DNA of 64,000 nucleotides from Tillus elongatus (lineage: Eukaryota > Arthropoda > Insecta > Coleoptera > Cleridae). The translations under genes were made by a program, and so were the position numbers. The notes beneath the pieces were generated by a model. That model saw only the letters and a program-made list of their open reading frames with translations. It was not told the origin of the DNA and ran no database searches. Numbering within the stretch: the first letter of the stretch is position 1; every line of letters begins with the position of its first letter. The DNA lies in the NCBI GenBank assembly GCA_964006375.1, contig OZ023262.1:198920778-198984777 (forward strand), read 5' to 3'. Shown here piece by piece: positions 18,427-31,508 of this stretch.

Positions 18427-19084
18427 ATGAACATGTTTAAATTAAAATTAACCGCTACTGTGTATTTATATCACACCTAGGTAACGAACTAATCTGATGT
18501 AAAAAGTTTAGTCGGCGACCATCGTTTGTCTATTGTGTCAATATTGAACGGACAAGGTCGAAGAACTACTTAGTCTTCTGGCTGACAAATTTGTGAGCTT
18601 TTATCTAATCTAAGGATAATGGGCTTAAAATGAAAGGTACCGAGATATTTAAGGAATCTACACGTTCTTTTTGATCTAGAAATTTCACTATGTGAATATT
18701 GGAGCAACTAGAGAAAGCTGACATGCTCATATGGCGAACAGATCAATAACAGCCGCTCATCTTTAAAAAAACGAGTGTTTGGCTCAAAATGTTGACTTTA
18801 CCAAAGGATAAATAATTCAACTATAATTCTACATAAAAACAAGTATTTATATTGATTTTTAATTCTTAGTAACAACAAATATTTGTATTGACTTTTTAGA
18901 TACAAAGAAAACAAAAGGGGTCTTTAAGTCCATAACCAAACGTAAAGCTTAGTATCTGTATAGACCGGCCGAGTTATTGATATTATTCTGCCAGACAAAT
19001 CAGGAGTGTTTAGCTGTTCAAATGCAAAGTGAAAATAAATGGCTTGAAATGAAAGTTGCCGCACGATTTAAAGAAGTTTTGTTC

Positions 19085-19958
19085 TTAATCGACCTTGATA
19101 TATAAATACTTCCTTTGCTTTGAAACATTTTTGACAAGTTTCAAATTTTCTTTGTCAATGTGGTGATTATTATCCCATATATGTTGTGCCATACATGATT
19201 TGTCCACCGTACTATATCGTAAATGTGCGAGATGTTCCGTAAATCTGGTGGCTATGTTTCTCTTGGTGTGACCCACGTATTTAAGATTGCAATCTTTGCA
19301 ACTTATCTCATAAATACCCGACATTTCAGTGGCTTTGTCTTTGTCTCTCATATTAACCAACAAATTTTTTAAATTACTTTTCGTCGAAAAAGTCAAATGT
19401 AGATCGGCTTTCTTAAAAAGACTTTCCAAACCTTTCGTGATACGTGGTTCATAAGGTACACACACATATTTTTTCTCATTTTATCTTTCTTAAATGTCGT
19501 AGATTCAGATATTATTTTCTTTGTTCTGTGTTTGTTAACCAATTTATCTACTAAACTATCCGAATAACCGTTATATCTCGCCACGTTTTTTTATGTACTT
19601 TAATTCTATATTAAATCTATTTTCACTTAACGGAAAATTTATCAATCTGTTTACCAGGAAATTTAAACCAGCCGTTTTTTGTGCAAACGTATGATGTGAG
19701 TCGTTACGAATATAACTAATAGATGCAGTTTGCTTCCTGTAGACATCGAATTCAAGCGAGCCATTATTTTTATTTTTAATAACTAGTACACTTAGAAAAG
19801 AAAGTTTATTGTTGATTTCTATTTCGTGGGTAAATTTTATTGAATCAAATGGCTATTTAGTTTTTCAGTAAATTCTTCAACCTTGCATATATTTGCGTCC
19901 AACGCTGCAAAAATATCGACGACATAACAGAACGAAACTCTAAGGAAATACCCATTTT
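19085..19958 (-). pseudogene. Penelope-like element: RT C-terminal part and GIY-YIG endonuclease
   Basis: Following the minus strand from 19958: [15 protein letters not shown] corresponds to RT motif C, where Penelope elements have YVDD, so the third residue is Val instead of Asp. Then come [26 protein letters not shown] and a frameshift. FKKADLHLTF and GIYEISCKDCNLKYVGHTK follow, the GIY-YIG core. TRFTEHL and QHIWDNNHHIDKENLKLV complete the endonuclease tail. The altered YVDD motif, frameshifts and a large insertion make it inactive. Confidence 0.88.
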
Positions 19959-20085
19959 TAATTAATTTTCGTAGAAAAAATTCACTAATGGGGAGAACCC
20001 GACTTTTGAATTTTGAAAAATTTTTTGCAAATGAGCGCGAACTAGGACCCCTAGAACTCATATCCGGGGTCAGTTTCAATTTTTC

Positions 20086-20194
<109 letters not shown>

Positions 20195-20205
20195 ATATAT
20201 ATATA

Positions 20206-20207
<2 letters not shown>

Positions 20208-20275
<68 letters not shown>
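20208..20275. repeat. (TG)n microsatellite
   Basis: About 34 perfect TG units, directly continuing a (TA)n array inside the inserted TA-hairpin element. Confidence 0.97.
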
Positions 20276-20277
<2 letters not shown>

Positions 20278-20287
20278 CACACCGATA

Positions 20288-21134
20288 ACTCAAAAAATAA
20301 TGGGCCGATTTTGATAAAATTTGGCATGTACCTTTCTTCTGTCAATGGCTTGGATAAGTTCGTTAGTCAGGAAAATCGGACGAGGTTTTCTGGGAAAATT
20401 TTGAGTTTTCATTCGAAAAAAATTCTTATCTCAAAAAATAAGGGGCCGATTTTAATAAAATTTGGCATGTACCTTTCCTTTGTAAATGGATTAGATAAGC
20501 TCGTTAGTCAGGAAAATCGGACGAGATTTTCCGGGAAAATTTTTGAGTTTTCATTCGAAAAAAATTATTATCTCAAAAAATAATGAGCCGATTTTAATAA
20601 AATTTTGCATGTACCTTTCCTTTGTAAATGGCTTTGACAAGTTTGTTATTCAAGAAAATCGGACGAGGTTTTCCGGGAAAATTTTGAGTTTTTATTCGAA
20701 AAAAATTCTTATCTCAAAAAATAAGGGGCCGATTTTAATAAAATTTGGCATGTACCTTTCCTTTGTAAATGGATTAGATAAGCTCGTTAGTCAGGAAAAT
20801 CGGACGAGATTTTCCGGGAAAATTTTGAGTTTTCATTCGAAAAAAATTATTATCTCAAAAAATAATGAGCCGATTTTAATAAAATTTTGCATGTACCTTT
20901 CCTTTGTAAATGGCTTTGACAAGTTTGTTATTCAAGAAAATCGGACGAGGTTTTCCGGGAAAATTTTGAGTTTTTATTAGAAAAAATTTTTTATCTCAAA
21001 GAATAATGGGCCGATTTTGATAAAATTTGGCATATACTTTCCCGTTGTAAATGGCTTTGATAAGTTTGTTATTCGAAAAAATCGGACGAGGTTTTCCGGA
21101 CAAATTTTGAGTTTTCATTTGAAAAAAAAATATC
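20288..21134 (+). repeat. 141-bp tandem array with dimer structure
   Basis: Six units begin TCTCAAAAAATAA or a close variant, at 20288, 20429, 20571, 20712, 20853 and 20994, so the period is 141-142 bp. Units 2 and 4 share GGATTAGATAAGCTCG. Units 3 and 5 share GGCTTTGACAAGTTTG. A 282-bp dimer has therefore been duplicated, a small higher-order repeat. The unit is body A of the TA-hairpin element, which is single-copy in other copies. Open frames through it are periodic artefacts. Confidence 0.95.
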
Positions 21135-21329
21135 TTAAAAAATAAAAAATCTATCATAACCAAATTTGGTAGGTAGGTTTACGATATAAAAATTAAACTA
21201 TACACCAAAATTTAGATTTCTATGTTACAAGAAAAAAAGTTATAATAAATTTTTTTGTGCCAGATCATTTCTATGAAAATTCACTACCATAACGCACTTA
21301 ATGCGTCCAGGCTTTTATTTTTAAAATGC

Positions 21330-22094
21330 GTCTGAAATCTACTCATAAAAAGGTCTGCAATAAAAGGAGATAATGGATTGCCCATTGCCATGCCTTCAGT
21401 TTGTTAAAAAAAGTGGGTACACTAGGAAATAATGACGCCACGGCAAATGATATCAAAATCTCTCCTTCCAGTAATTTAACATCTTTAATTTCATCAATAA
21501 ATAAAATCAAGAGAATTTGGCACCGAACAACTTTTATGTTTAATAGGTAGGCTTTTAAACTCGGTTGACAACCACTTTGCCAAATTATATGTTGGAGAAT
21601 CTATAGCCGAAATAATAGGCCTCATTGATTTTCCCGGTTTATGAATTTTTGGGAGACAATATTTTTTGGGGACTTTAGGATTAGAAACTTGTAAACGTCT
21701 TCCAAAATCTTTTGTTATGAGATTTGGACATTTTCTTAATTAACTTAGCGTTAATGACTACGAACATGTTCCTTTGAAAATTGCACCAGTCATCATACTC
21801 TACGTTACCTGAATTAAATGTTAAGTTTTTAAACAACCTATAAGCTTGTATTTCTAAATTACTACGTTTTGAGTACAGATACTGCCTTTGCAAATCTAAC
21901 CATTTTTGTTTAGCAAAGTTTAAAACTTTTTGACCAACTTTTGTGTGAATAGAAATTTTAACATTGAAATTAATTAAATTAGGAAAAACTGACTTCTGTT
22001 TGCATGATTTTAGAAAAGCAATATCAGCACCTAAAAATCTAATCTTAGTACTTAGCTTTCTATATAGATTCGGTTCCGTTGACCTGGAAGCCAT
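21330..22094 (-). pseudogene. Penelope-like reverse transcriptase, N-terminal part
   Basis: From 22094 a frame of 137 codons reads MASRSTEPNLYRKL...FWKTF. A frameshift then leads into YCLPKIHKPGKSMRP and SAIDSPTYNLAKWLST, a region strongly typical of Penelope RTs. After more breaks comes GMAMGNPLSPFIADLFM, equivalent to RT motif B. The coding then runs into the TA-hairpin insertion at 21316. Motif A was not found intact. Confidence 0.88.
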
Positions 22095-22427
22095 AATTCA
22101 CTATGTGAAAACAGTTCGCCAAATGTGCATGACGGCTTTCTTTAGTTGTTTCAATATTCAGATAGTGAAATTTATAGATCAAAAAGAACGTGTAGCTTCC
22201 TTAAATATCTCGGTACCTTTCATTTTAAGCCCATTATCCTTAGATTAGATAAAAGCTCATAAATTTGTCAACCAGAAAACTAAAGTAGTTTATCGACCTC
22301 GTCCGTTCAATATTGACACAATAGACGAATGATGGTCGCCGACTACAATTTTTATTTCAGATTAGTTCGTTACCTAGGTTTGATATAAATACACAGTAGC
22401 GGTTGATTTTAATTTAGAACTTTTCAT

Positions 22428-22470
22428 CCCCTGATGTCGTTGACGTTGTCAGCGAAATGATCGTAAGGTC
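22428..22470 (+). ncRNA. Degenerate hammerhead motif, right terminal repeat
   Basis: Inverted counterpart of the left-end motif. It reads CTGATGT at 22431-22437 instead of CTGATGA, then a stem II with one G-T pair and GAAATGATCG. The change at the last core base predicts loss of ribozyme activity. Confidence 0.55.
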
Positions 22471-22731
22471 TTTGAAATATGTGTTGTGGTGATTTGACTT
22501 CTCCAAGTGTAATTTTAAAACGTTAAAATTGACAATTATGGCACGTGAGTGAAAGATACAACAGGAAATGACTAACAAGCTCCTAGATATGTGTCTAAGT
22601 CGTTATTTTCCTTCAGATCGTTCAAATGTGAGCAAAAAGTCCATTGTAAATAAAAATTGTTTGGTGAAAATAGAAAAGACGTTAATACAATTATCGTACT
22701 ACTAGATATACCTGCCAGTCTTCCATATCGA

Positions 22732-22800
22732 GCGTGGCCGTGTCGGTTAATCCCTGTACATCTCCGATAGTCGAGAAGTGATGAGTTCTAATCCTAGTTA
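22732..22800 (+). repeat. tRNA-like SINE head
   Basis: A-box-like TGGCCGTGTCGGTTAA at 22734 and B-box-like AGTTCTAATCC at about 22784 are at tRNA-like spacing. The fold and 3' end were not resolved. A pol III-derived SINE is more likely than a functional tRNA because the arms do not pair well. Confidence 0.4.
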
Positions 22801-22904
22801 GTGACTTCACTTTTTGTGATTTTTTAATCTCCTTTCATTTTACCGTTATCTGATCAGATTGTTGTAATTTCGATTATTTTTAGCGAGTTTTTGTAAAAAC
22901 ATAA

Positions 22905-23049
22905 TTTAATAAAGAAGAGATGAAAACTTTTAAAACTTAATTCAACTTGAATAGCATATCTGGTTTTTTGTTCTTGCCCTGACTTATTGAAACCGTTCCA
23001 TATTTAATACAGTCATAGACTTTTTCCGTGCCTTCACAAGTACTTGTTT
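22905..23049 (+). repeat. Repeat D (Penelope-associated leader)
   Basis: Contains AACTTAATTCAACTTGAATAGC and TGTTCTTGCCCTGACTTATT. Near-identical words occur at 62.10-62.21 kb, and partly at 37.02-37.10 kb, where a hammerhead-like motif follows. Here it is cut off by the start of the next TA-hairpin element. Confidence 0.55.
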
Positions 23050-23170
23050 TAGTGAATTTTCTTTAAAAAAATAACAAATGAGGAGACCCCAACTTTTGAA
23101 TTTAGAAAAAATGTCTTCAAATGAGCGCGAACTAGGTCCCCTAGAACCCATACCTAAGGTCAGTTTCAAT

Positions 23171-23252
<82 letters not shown>

Positions 23253-24386
23253 GTATCACACCGATCACTCAAAAAAGAATGGGCCTATTCTGATCAGATT
23301 TGTTGAGTACCTTCGTTTTGTAAGTGGCTTGGATAAGCTCCTTAGCCAGGAAGACTGGCTCAGGTTTTCTAGATTTGGCACGCGTGTTTGTATTAGAACG
23401 GGTGAACGTTTTACCAAAATTTAGGTCCGTAAGTTTAAATACAAAAAAGTTATAGGCATCTAAAGAAAAAGACTTGGGGTTTTTCTCAAAACGTCAAAGT
23501 CGCGATTTGAAACGTCCAAATTGGCAACATTTAAGCAATGAACCTGAATTAAATACGGATTACGTAAAGAGTATTCTGTAAACTCTTAAGGTTCAGCTTC
23601 ATCGATCATTGCCATTCAGTTTACTAAAATATTTCCAGAAAATTCATTTCAAATAGACCCTTTCTCTGATGCTTTGGCAGTAGTTTTAATGAAGTTTATG
23701 GTTTAACGGTCTATAATTTTTACCTAATTTTCGTTGAAAAAAATCGTTAATGAAGAGACCGCGAGTTTTGAATTATAAAAAGATTTCTTCAAATGAGCGT
23801 AAACTAGCCCCCCTAGAATCAATATCCGGGTTTACTTTCTGCTTACATATATACAGGGTGACGCATTTCTACAGTAAAGCTCAATATAATTGTTATTATG
23901 CAAGATACGAGAAAAAAGTGTATACCTTACTTATAGCGTGTCTTGAGCAGCATCCTATAAAATTATTTTGACAATCACAGGTGGCCCATAAGTCGTTGGT
24001 GTTACCTACATTTTTTAACATTCCTTATTGCATCTGCATTTTCATAGAAATATGATGCATGTTTGTAAAAAAAAATCGAGACGCAGTCAGTGCGTTTTAG
24101 TTGCGAATTTTCATTAAATGCTTCAAAATTCAATAACTCAATTTACTTATTAACCTAAGGTTCGTCGGCTAGGAAACGAGTTTTTTCGGACACATTTTAA
24201 GTTTATTTTCGGAAAATGTTTGTACATTTTCAAACAATAAGTTATTTTGATAAAATATGGTACATTTTTTCTACTATATAGGTTATACCGGTGACAAAAT
24301 TTATGCCTGCTTGCATTAAAGAGATTATTAAAAAGATTTTTATGAAAATTCACTTCCATAACGCACTTGTTGCGTCCAGACTTTTT
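23050..24386 (+). mobile_element. TA-hairpin element, long copy
   Basis: Complete forward copy. 5' motif at 23050, head, (TA)n at 23176-23248, bodies A and B, a second head (about 23730-23840) with the unexpanded CATATATACAGGGTGACGC junction, body C, an inverted hairpin-like motif (about 24080) and a terminal hairpin at about 24360-24378 (ACGCACTTGTTGCGT). Confidence 0.8.
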
Positions 24387-24866
24387 ATAAAATTCTTTCA
24401 CGTTAAAATTGTTCCTCGTAGCTTCTTATTAGTCTAATGAGAAGATCATTTTAATTCTACTCTTTAGTGATGTTTTAACCACCAATTCAAATTAAAGTTC
24501 TAAGACTTATTTTTTATAATAGCATGCCGTGGATGTAGGTTAATTATAAGTCCTCATAATAATAACTAAAAATATAATTGCGGATTTGTAATTAGAATTA
24601 TATTCAGTTGGGTTATTACGACTGCATGTAACCTTCATTCTAATAGTTATTCGCTATTTAGTAAACATTGAATTTTGGCTCAACCTCCTTTTTGAAGGTA
24701 CATGTGCTTTTTGTTCTACCAAAAAATATATCAATTAAGAAGAATAAAACGTTGCTAAACGTTTTATGTATCACACCTACAGTATAGGTACAGATACTTT
24801 TAGAATACTAAAATTTACACCGGCAAAATATACAAGGTTAGACACACAAGAAATATAGAAATCCCT
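24387..24866. other. Unassigned sequence
   Basis: AT-rich spacer with nothing recognised. Confidence 0.3.
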
Positions 24867-25420
<554 letters not shown>

Positions 25421-25611
25421 AAATGCCCGGACGCAGCAAATTGATCCAAATAACTTCATTATTTTCAAATATCCAATTTTTCTAGGAAAACTTGTTTGAT
25501 TACACTGCTGATCAGCGAACTTATCCAATAACTCTATAAAAAGACACGTGCCAAATCTAATCAAAACCGGTTAATTATTTTTATGCTATCTCTTGGATAC
25601 GTATTATATAC

Positions 25612-26454
25612 AGTGTGTTTCCTAATCACGTGCAGAAAATCCAGGTGTGTGTTCTTTGAATAGTTTCGAGAAGAAAAGTTTATGTAAACATTTGTACAAT
25701 AATACTTAATTTTCGGGATACAGGGTGTTAAAATTGCAACTTTACAAGGACTTTTTTACCATAATTTCCGAATGATTTACTATATTTTAATGAAATTAGG
25801 CACATGATCTGAGCTTCGTTTCAACGATAAAACTTTGTCAGAAAAAAGTTGTCTTGTTGGCAGGGACGTAGATTTAGGGTAGGGCGCACGATCTTTAGTC
25901 ATAGAAAAGAATACTCCAAATTTCGGCACGAATATTATAATTCTCAGGAAGATCGATAAAAATTATATAAAAAAGGTACTCCTGTTTCATTTGATAAGAT
26001 CAAAAACAAGAACAAAATATATTTTTACTTTCCCGTAGTGATACCCCACTGCAATAACCAACCTCGTCGAATCATACTCAAATTTTAGTGGCTGGTTGTA
26101 GACATTAAGAGAAAATAAGAGAAAAAATCACTTTATATAAACTTTGGCATCACAATGTTTTGTTATCAAGATACTGGGTGAAAAATTCGAAAATGAAAAA
26201 ATTGAATTTCTGGATTTTATCACGCGGTATCTCATAACGAAACCCCTTAGAGTAACAGTTGCAACCTTCAAATTTCTAACATAGGGGTATGTGGTACCCC
26301 ATTTGAACTCTCTTCATTTTCTGTTCCAAAATGCTATACGTCTTGGCAACATCCTAATCACAAATAAAAAGATCTTTTAATGTTAATCAACGTCTGAGAC
26401 AAGACAAACCTACTCGCAATCGTAATTTTTTTCTTAGTTAAATCGCGTCGTTTA
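25612..26454. repeat. Non-coding part of a DNA transposon
   Basis: It begins ACAGTGTGTTTCCTAATCAC, a Tc1/mariner-style terminus. It leads up to the transposase remnant on the minus strand, so it would be the 3' side of that element. GAGTAACAGTTGCAACC and TAGGGGTATGTGGTACCCC near 26.25-26.30 kb recur in altered form at 29.41-29.47 kb. The right terminus was not found, and a TA-hairpin element begins at 27019. Confidence 0.5.
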
Positions 26455-26935
26455 GTTTTGTATACCATACTTTTCAAATATTCCCATAAGGAGAAGTCTA
26501 ATCGCGTAAGATCGGGTGATCGTGCTGGCCATTCGTTGGAACTTTTGGGTTTGCTCGACCAGGATATCAGTTTTCCAAAGTTGGCACTACATTATTTTGT
26601 AGCAGTGCTAAATAATTATCTCCATTCAAATTGCCATCAATTAAAAGGGACCAACGACATGGTTTACAATTATTCCTGACCAAACATTAAACTTTTCAGG
26701 GTATTGCCTATGTTGTTCTCTCATTCAGTGTGGATTTTATTTAGACCAGCATTATGAATTTTTACGATTAGCATGGCCGTGAAGTGTAAAACTGGACTCG
26801 TCAAAAACAAAACATGTTCTAGTTGGATAACATTGTTATCTAACATTTCCATCATTTGTTCACAAAAAGACGCCATTCTATCAAAATCTTCTTTCATGAA
26901 CTTCTGAGTTTGTATCGATTTATGGGGATGCATTT
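26455..26935 (-). pseudogene. Tc1/mariner-type transposase pseudogene
   Basis: Ordered fragments on the minus strand: DRMASFCEQMMEMLDNN, a degraded first catalytic segment (VLFLTSPVLHFTAM), PEKFNVWSGIIVNHVVGPF, FDGNLNGDNYLALLQNNVVP, and RSPDLTRLDFSLWEYLKSMV with the third acidic residue. These are the landmarks of the IS630/Tc1/mariner catalytic domain. The second-Asp motif was not found and several frameshifts separate the parts. The N-terminal DNA-binding region is missing. Confidence 0.8.
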
Positions 26936-27018
26936 TTTTTCAATATTCAAATAATAGTGGTGTTGCTGCTTGTCGACTCGAACAATTTTATATCATTACT
27001 CAGCGTATTAGAAGGTTT

Positions 27019-28045
<1,027 letters not shown>

Positions 28046-28440
28046 TTGATGGTATGGTATACATGGACTCATGGTATGTGATTGTAAATGTAAATATTTC
28101 CAAAACTAGAGTCTGTAGGTATAGAGCGGTGTTACACTAAACTTATAGCAGGGAGCATGCACTTCATTTCTGAAACACAAAGTACAGGCTGTTCCATTTG
28201 AAGATATTGAGCTACGTTCTTTTGTATTTTTTTCAAATTCAGCCACTATCTGCGAGTGCCATGTATATGGCATCTAGATTTTTTCGACGCATAAAATAAA
28301 CGAAAACCTCTCTCAATGCGGCACTTTAATGGGAGTCTGCTATCTATTGGTAAAAACGCCGTATCATAAGTTTTGATATGTGCCAAAAATGTGAAAAGTC
28401 GCAAAGTAATTGAAATAACTTAAAAACGTTGAACGCTATC
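28046..28440. repeat. Repeat C, first copy
   Basis: About 395 bp with recurring words ACAAAGTACAGGCTGTTCC, GGCATCTAGATTTTTTCGA and TTGGTAAAAACGCCG. A second copy lies at 54431-54797. Both copies run directly into the same TA-hairpin body segment (TTTCCTTACAA.CAT). No protein motif recognised. Confidence 0.65.
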
Positions 28441-29182
28441 AAATTTCTTTTCCTTACAAACATTCATTACAATTCAATGGGACATGAAAAAATGCAATAA
28501 TATAAGGGATGTTCGAAAAAAATAATTGTATCACCAACGACTTATGGGCCATCCTGTGATTGTCAAAATAATAGTATAAGATGCAGCTCAAGACATCCGA
28601 TAAATAACGTATACATTTTTTCCGTATCTTGTATAATAACAAATATATTGAGTTTTACTGTAGAAATCCGTCAGCCTGTATATATGCAAGAGATAAAAAC
28701 TGAAACGAACCCCAGATATGGGTTCTAGGGAGCCTAATTTGCACTCGTTTGAAAAAATCTTTGCAAAATTTAAAAGTCGCTGGCTCCTCGCTAGCGAATA
28801 TTTTCTACTAAAATTCGCTGAAAATTATAAACCATTATACTATAAACTTAACTAAAACTACTGCCAAAGCATCAGAGAATGGGTCTATTTGAAATGAATT
28901 TTTTGGAAATATTGTAGTAAAATGAAGGATAATGACGATTGAAGATGAAACTTAAGGGTTTGTAAAACACTCTTCTTGCGTTATACATAACCTGTATTTC
29001 GTTTCAGATTCTTTGCCTGAATGTGGCCAATTTTGTCGTTTCAAATCGCGACTTTGACGTTTCGAGGAAAACCCCAATTTTTTTTCTTATGGCATTTTTG
29101 CATTTCTCATCGAAATATGATGCATGTTTATAAAAAAAATCTAGACGCAGTAAGTGGGTTTTGGTAGAGAATTTTCATTAAA

Positions 29183-29185
<3 letters not shown>
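28441..29185 (-). mobile_element. TA-hairpin element, inverted partner copy
   Basis: Reverse-orientation body C (about 28441-28690), head (about 28700-28800) and body B (to about 29085). A rearranged junction then leads to TTATGGCATTTTTGCATTTC and an inverted hairpin-like motif at about 29145. It faces the forward copy at 27019-28045 across repeat C. Confidence 0.65.

Positions 29186-29278
<93 letters not shown>
29186..29278. repeat. (TA)n array
   Basis: Pure TA array of about 46 units between TA-hairpin sequence on the left and a transposon-like terminus GCAGTGTGGAACAGC on the right. Confidence 0.95.
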
Positions 29279-29281
<3 letters not shown>

Positions 29282-29560
29282 GTGTGGAACAGCTAAATGG
29301 AATCAATTTAGTATCTCAATTATTGTGCATAATCCGAACAACGTCAGTTTTAGATTAAAAAACAACATTCTGAGAAAAGTGAAAACTTCACCCCTACATT
29401 GAACCCACTTCGAGTGACAGTTGCAATCCCCTAATTGTTAAATCGAAAGTAGGGGCGTGTGATACCTCATTTTAAAGATCTCTTCATTTTCTAAAATGGT
29501 TAAAGAGGCTTAAAAATGCTATGGTTTCAAAATAGATTGCAAAAATTACCAGTAAAAGAA
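29279..29560. repeat. DNA-transposon terminal fragment
   Basis: Starts CAGTGTGGAACAGCTAAATG. An inverted relative (ACAGTGTGGATCAGCCAAATG on the minus strand) lies at 32637-32722, also abutting a TA array. The later part carries TGACAGTTGCAATCCCC and GTAGGGGCGTGTGATACC, as in the 25.6-26.4 kb transposon. No coding. Confidence 0.5.
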
Positions 29561-29824
29561 ATGTGTATATTTATATACCATCTTTCATTTCACCAAGTAT
29601 AAATGTCATAGCTCCTGCGGCATAATTAATTAATTTATTTAGTCCTAAGTACAAAAAGGGTCTGCTTGCAAGGTCAAATAGTCTTAAGTGTAGTATACCA
29701 AGTCAATTTGCCGTAAGTAAAGCAAAGACTGCAGATACAACATTCTGACTTAGTATCTCTATTGCATAAGTTGGGAGACTCCATTATAGACCACTCAGGC
29801 GTATCTTATTTCTTTTTTTTTTTG

Positions 29825-30166
29825 TTTCTTTAACGTCGGCCTATTTCCGCGACTATGGCCAATCACTGACGCCAGGGAGCAGTTTCACCTCACTATCCTG
29901 GAAATTTTGCCGAATCCCTGCCTTTCTGTACGGAGGGTAGGGATCTTTAACGTGCCCAACATCGCATGGACACGGGACCGACGGCTTTACGCCCCCTCCG
30001 AAGGGCGGAACGTGCAGACATTCAACTTGCTCAAATACAATGCCAGAACCTCGGTTGATGTTAATTTTACAGTTTGTACTGAAAAAGTGAAAGGAGTACG
30101 CCGGGATCGAACCCAGTACCCTTCGGTTCAGAGGCACACGTTCTTACCCCTGAACCACCGAGGTTC
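29825..30166 (-). mobile_element. tRNA-derived SINE, copy 1
   Basis: Reverse copy of a SINE of about 345 bp. Its head reads CCTCGGTGGTTCAGGGGTAA (A-box region), followed by a B-box-like GGGTTCGATCCC. The central region carries GGGCACGTTAAAGATCC and the tail is GGCCGACGTTAAAGAAAC. Other copies lie at 44.0 and 50.5 kb. The apparent 93-94 codon frames on both strands are a by-product of its higher GC content. Confidence 0.85.
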
Positions 30167-30172
30167 GTATCT

Positions 30173-30560
30173 TATTTCAGAACATTAAAGTTACTTTTGC
30201 ATATTATTCCCGCCTGGATATTAAAATGTTGTTAGTGAATATGTTTATGAACTTTTTGGGCTCTTGATTGCACAAAACAAAAAAACGAACTTTTAAAAAA
30301 TGGGCGCTGATTAAAGGACTATTGAAAAAATTTTGGATAAAGTGGAAATAATCTCTTGCAAAGCTGTTACGTTTTATGCACTCAGTGTTTTAGATACTGC
30401 TTGCTATTCCATTACGTATATTTTTCATCTGACTGTCATTGAAACTTTGTTGATATGGCTTTCAATGACAATGACTACAATATACAAAATCGTTATAGCA
30501 AGCAAAGAAAAGTACAAGTTAGACAAAAATCAGATTTGCTAGTTTTCGAAAGCAAACAAT
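30173..30560. other. Unassigned sequence
   Basis: A 69-codon frame at 30333-30542 has no recognised motif. This may be the upstream part of the decayed transposon protein that follows. Confidence 0.3.
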
Positions 30561-30584
30561 TTTGGAGAAAGCGAAAAAGCATAG

Positions 30585-31048
30585 TTGCAGGAAAATTTTA
30601 AATCTAACGGCAGAGAGAAGTGCAGTAAAAAACTTAACAGAGAGGGACAAAAAATAATTATTGAGGATTTTGGGCAACTTAATGTTGATGGTAGGAGGCA
30701 ATTTATCTTGCTGTCAAAAACTTGGGGAAGAAAAGAAAAAGAACAATGCAGACTCATGAAGACAGTATGCATTGACCTATTATTTGAAAGACACGCCAGG
30801 TATGGACTGTAGAGTATGTAAAACATTTCTTTTAGCTACTTTTGGTTATTCTATACATTGCGACCGAATTATAAGGGACACTGTCAACATGAAAAACTTG
30901 TAGTTGTAGTTGGACCTGTCTGTAAGTGAAGTCATCCATCAGGAAAAATATAGACTGTAAAGTGTTTGAAGACCACATAAACATATTAAACTGGACGATA
31001 TCCCACTATTGCGAAGAACACGCTCCAGATAGAAAATATCTACCTAGC

Positions 31049-31055
<7 letters not shown>
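30585..31055 (+). pseudogene. Decayed insect transposon-type protein
   Basis: Three out-of-frame segments: KCSKKLNREGQKIIIEDF, VCKTFLLATFGYSIHCDRII (about 30815-30885), and [20 protein letters not shown] then RKYLPSVL. I recall this order (Cys/Lys-rich region, VCK.FFL..LGI, then V..HI...P..ESHYCR....R.YL) from a widespread but poorly characterised family of insect transposon-encoded proteins. The assignment is from memory of the pattern. Frameshifts and stops make it non-functional. Confidence 0.5.
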
Positions 31056-31097
<42 letters not shown>

Positions 31098-31124
31098 CGC
31101 TAGGTAGATATTTTCTATCTGGAG

Positions 31125-31126
<2 letters not shown>
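31021..31126. repeat. Perfect 31-bp inverted repeat around a TA array
   Basis: Arms 31021-31051 and 31096-31126 are exact reverse complements (31 of 31). They flank (TA)n at about 31053-31095. The left arm is part of the decayed coding sequence (APDRKYLPS), so the right arm is a copied, inverted piece of it. Confidence 0.97.

Positions 31127-31198
<72 letters not shown>
31127..31198. repeat. (TA)n array
   Basis: Second TA array beside the right arm of the inverted repeat. It is followed by a short (ATA)n run to about 31208. Confidence 0.95.
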
Positions 31199-31200
<2 letters not shown>

Positions 31201-31293
31201 ATAATAATGAAATATCGAAACTTTCCACAAACTCATCCCAACTTAAAATTTTTATATGGGCTATAGAGACAAGGTTTCACATAATGTCGTTTT

Positions 31294-31423
31294 TAGTGAA
31301 TTTTCTTAAGAAAATAACTAAACTAAAAACTAATAAGCAGATTCCGACTTTTGAATTTTGAAAAAAATACTTCAATTGAGCGCTAACTAGGCCCCCTAGA
31401 ACACATATCCGGGGTCAGTTTCA

Positions 31424-31508
<85 letters not shown>

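Noticed and set aside
20212..20980. Overlapping frames with repeated [21 protein letters not shown] units
   Set aside because: The protein repeat only reflects the 141-bp tandem DNA array of a non-coding element body. Other element copies have stops there.
29853..30188. Paired 93-94 codon frames on both strands, also at 50.5-50.9 kb
   Set aside because: They lie inside SINE copies and would need coding on both strands of a pol III-type repeat.
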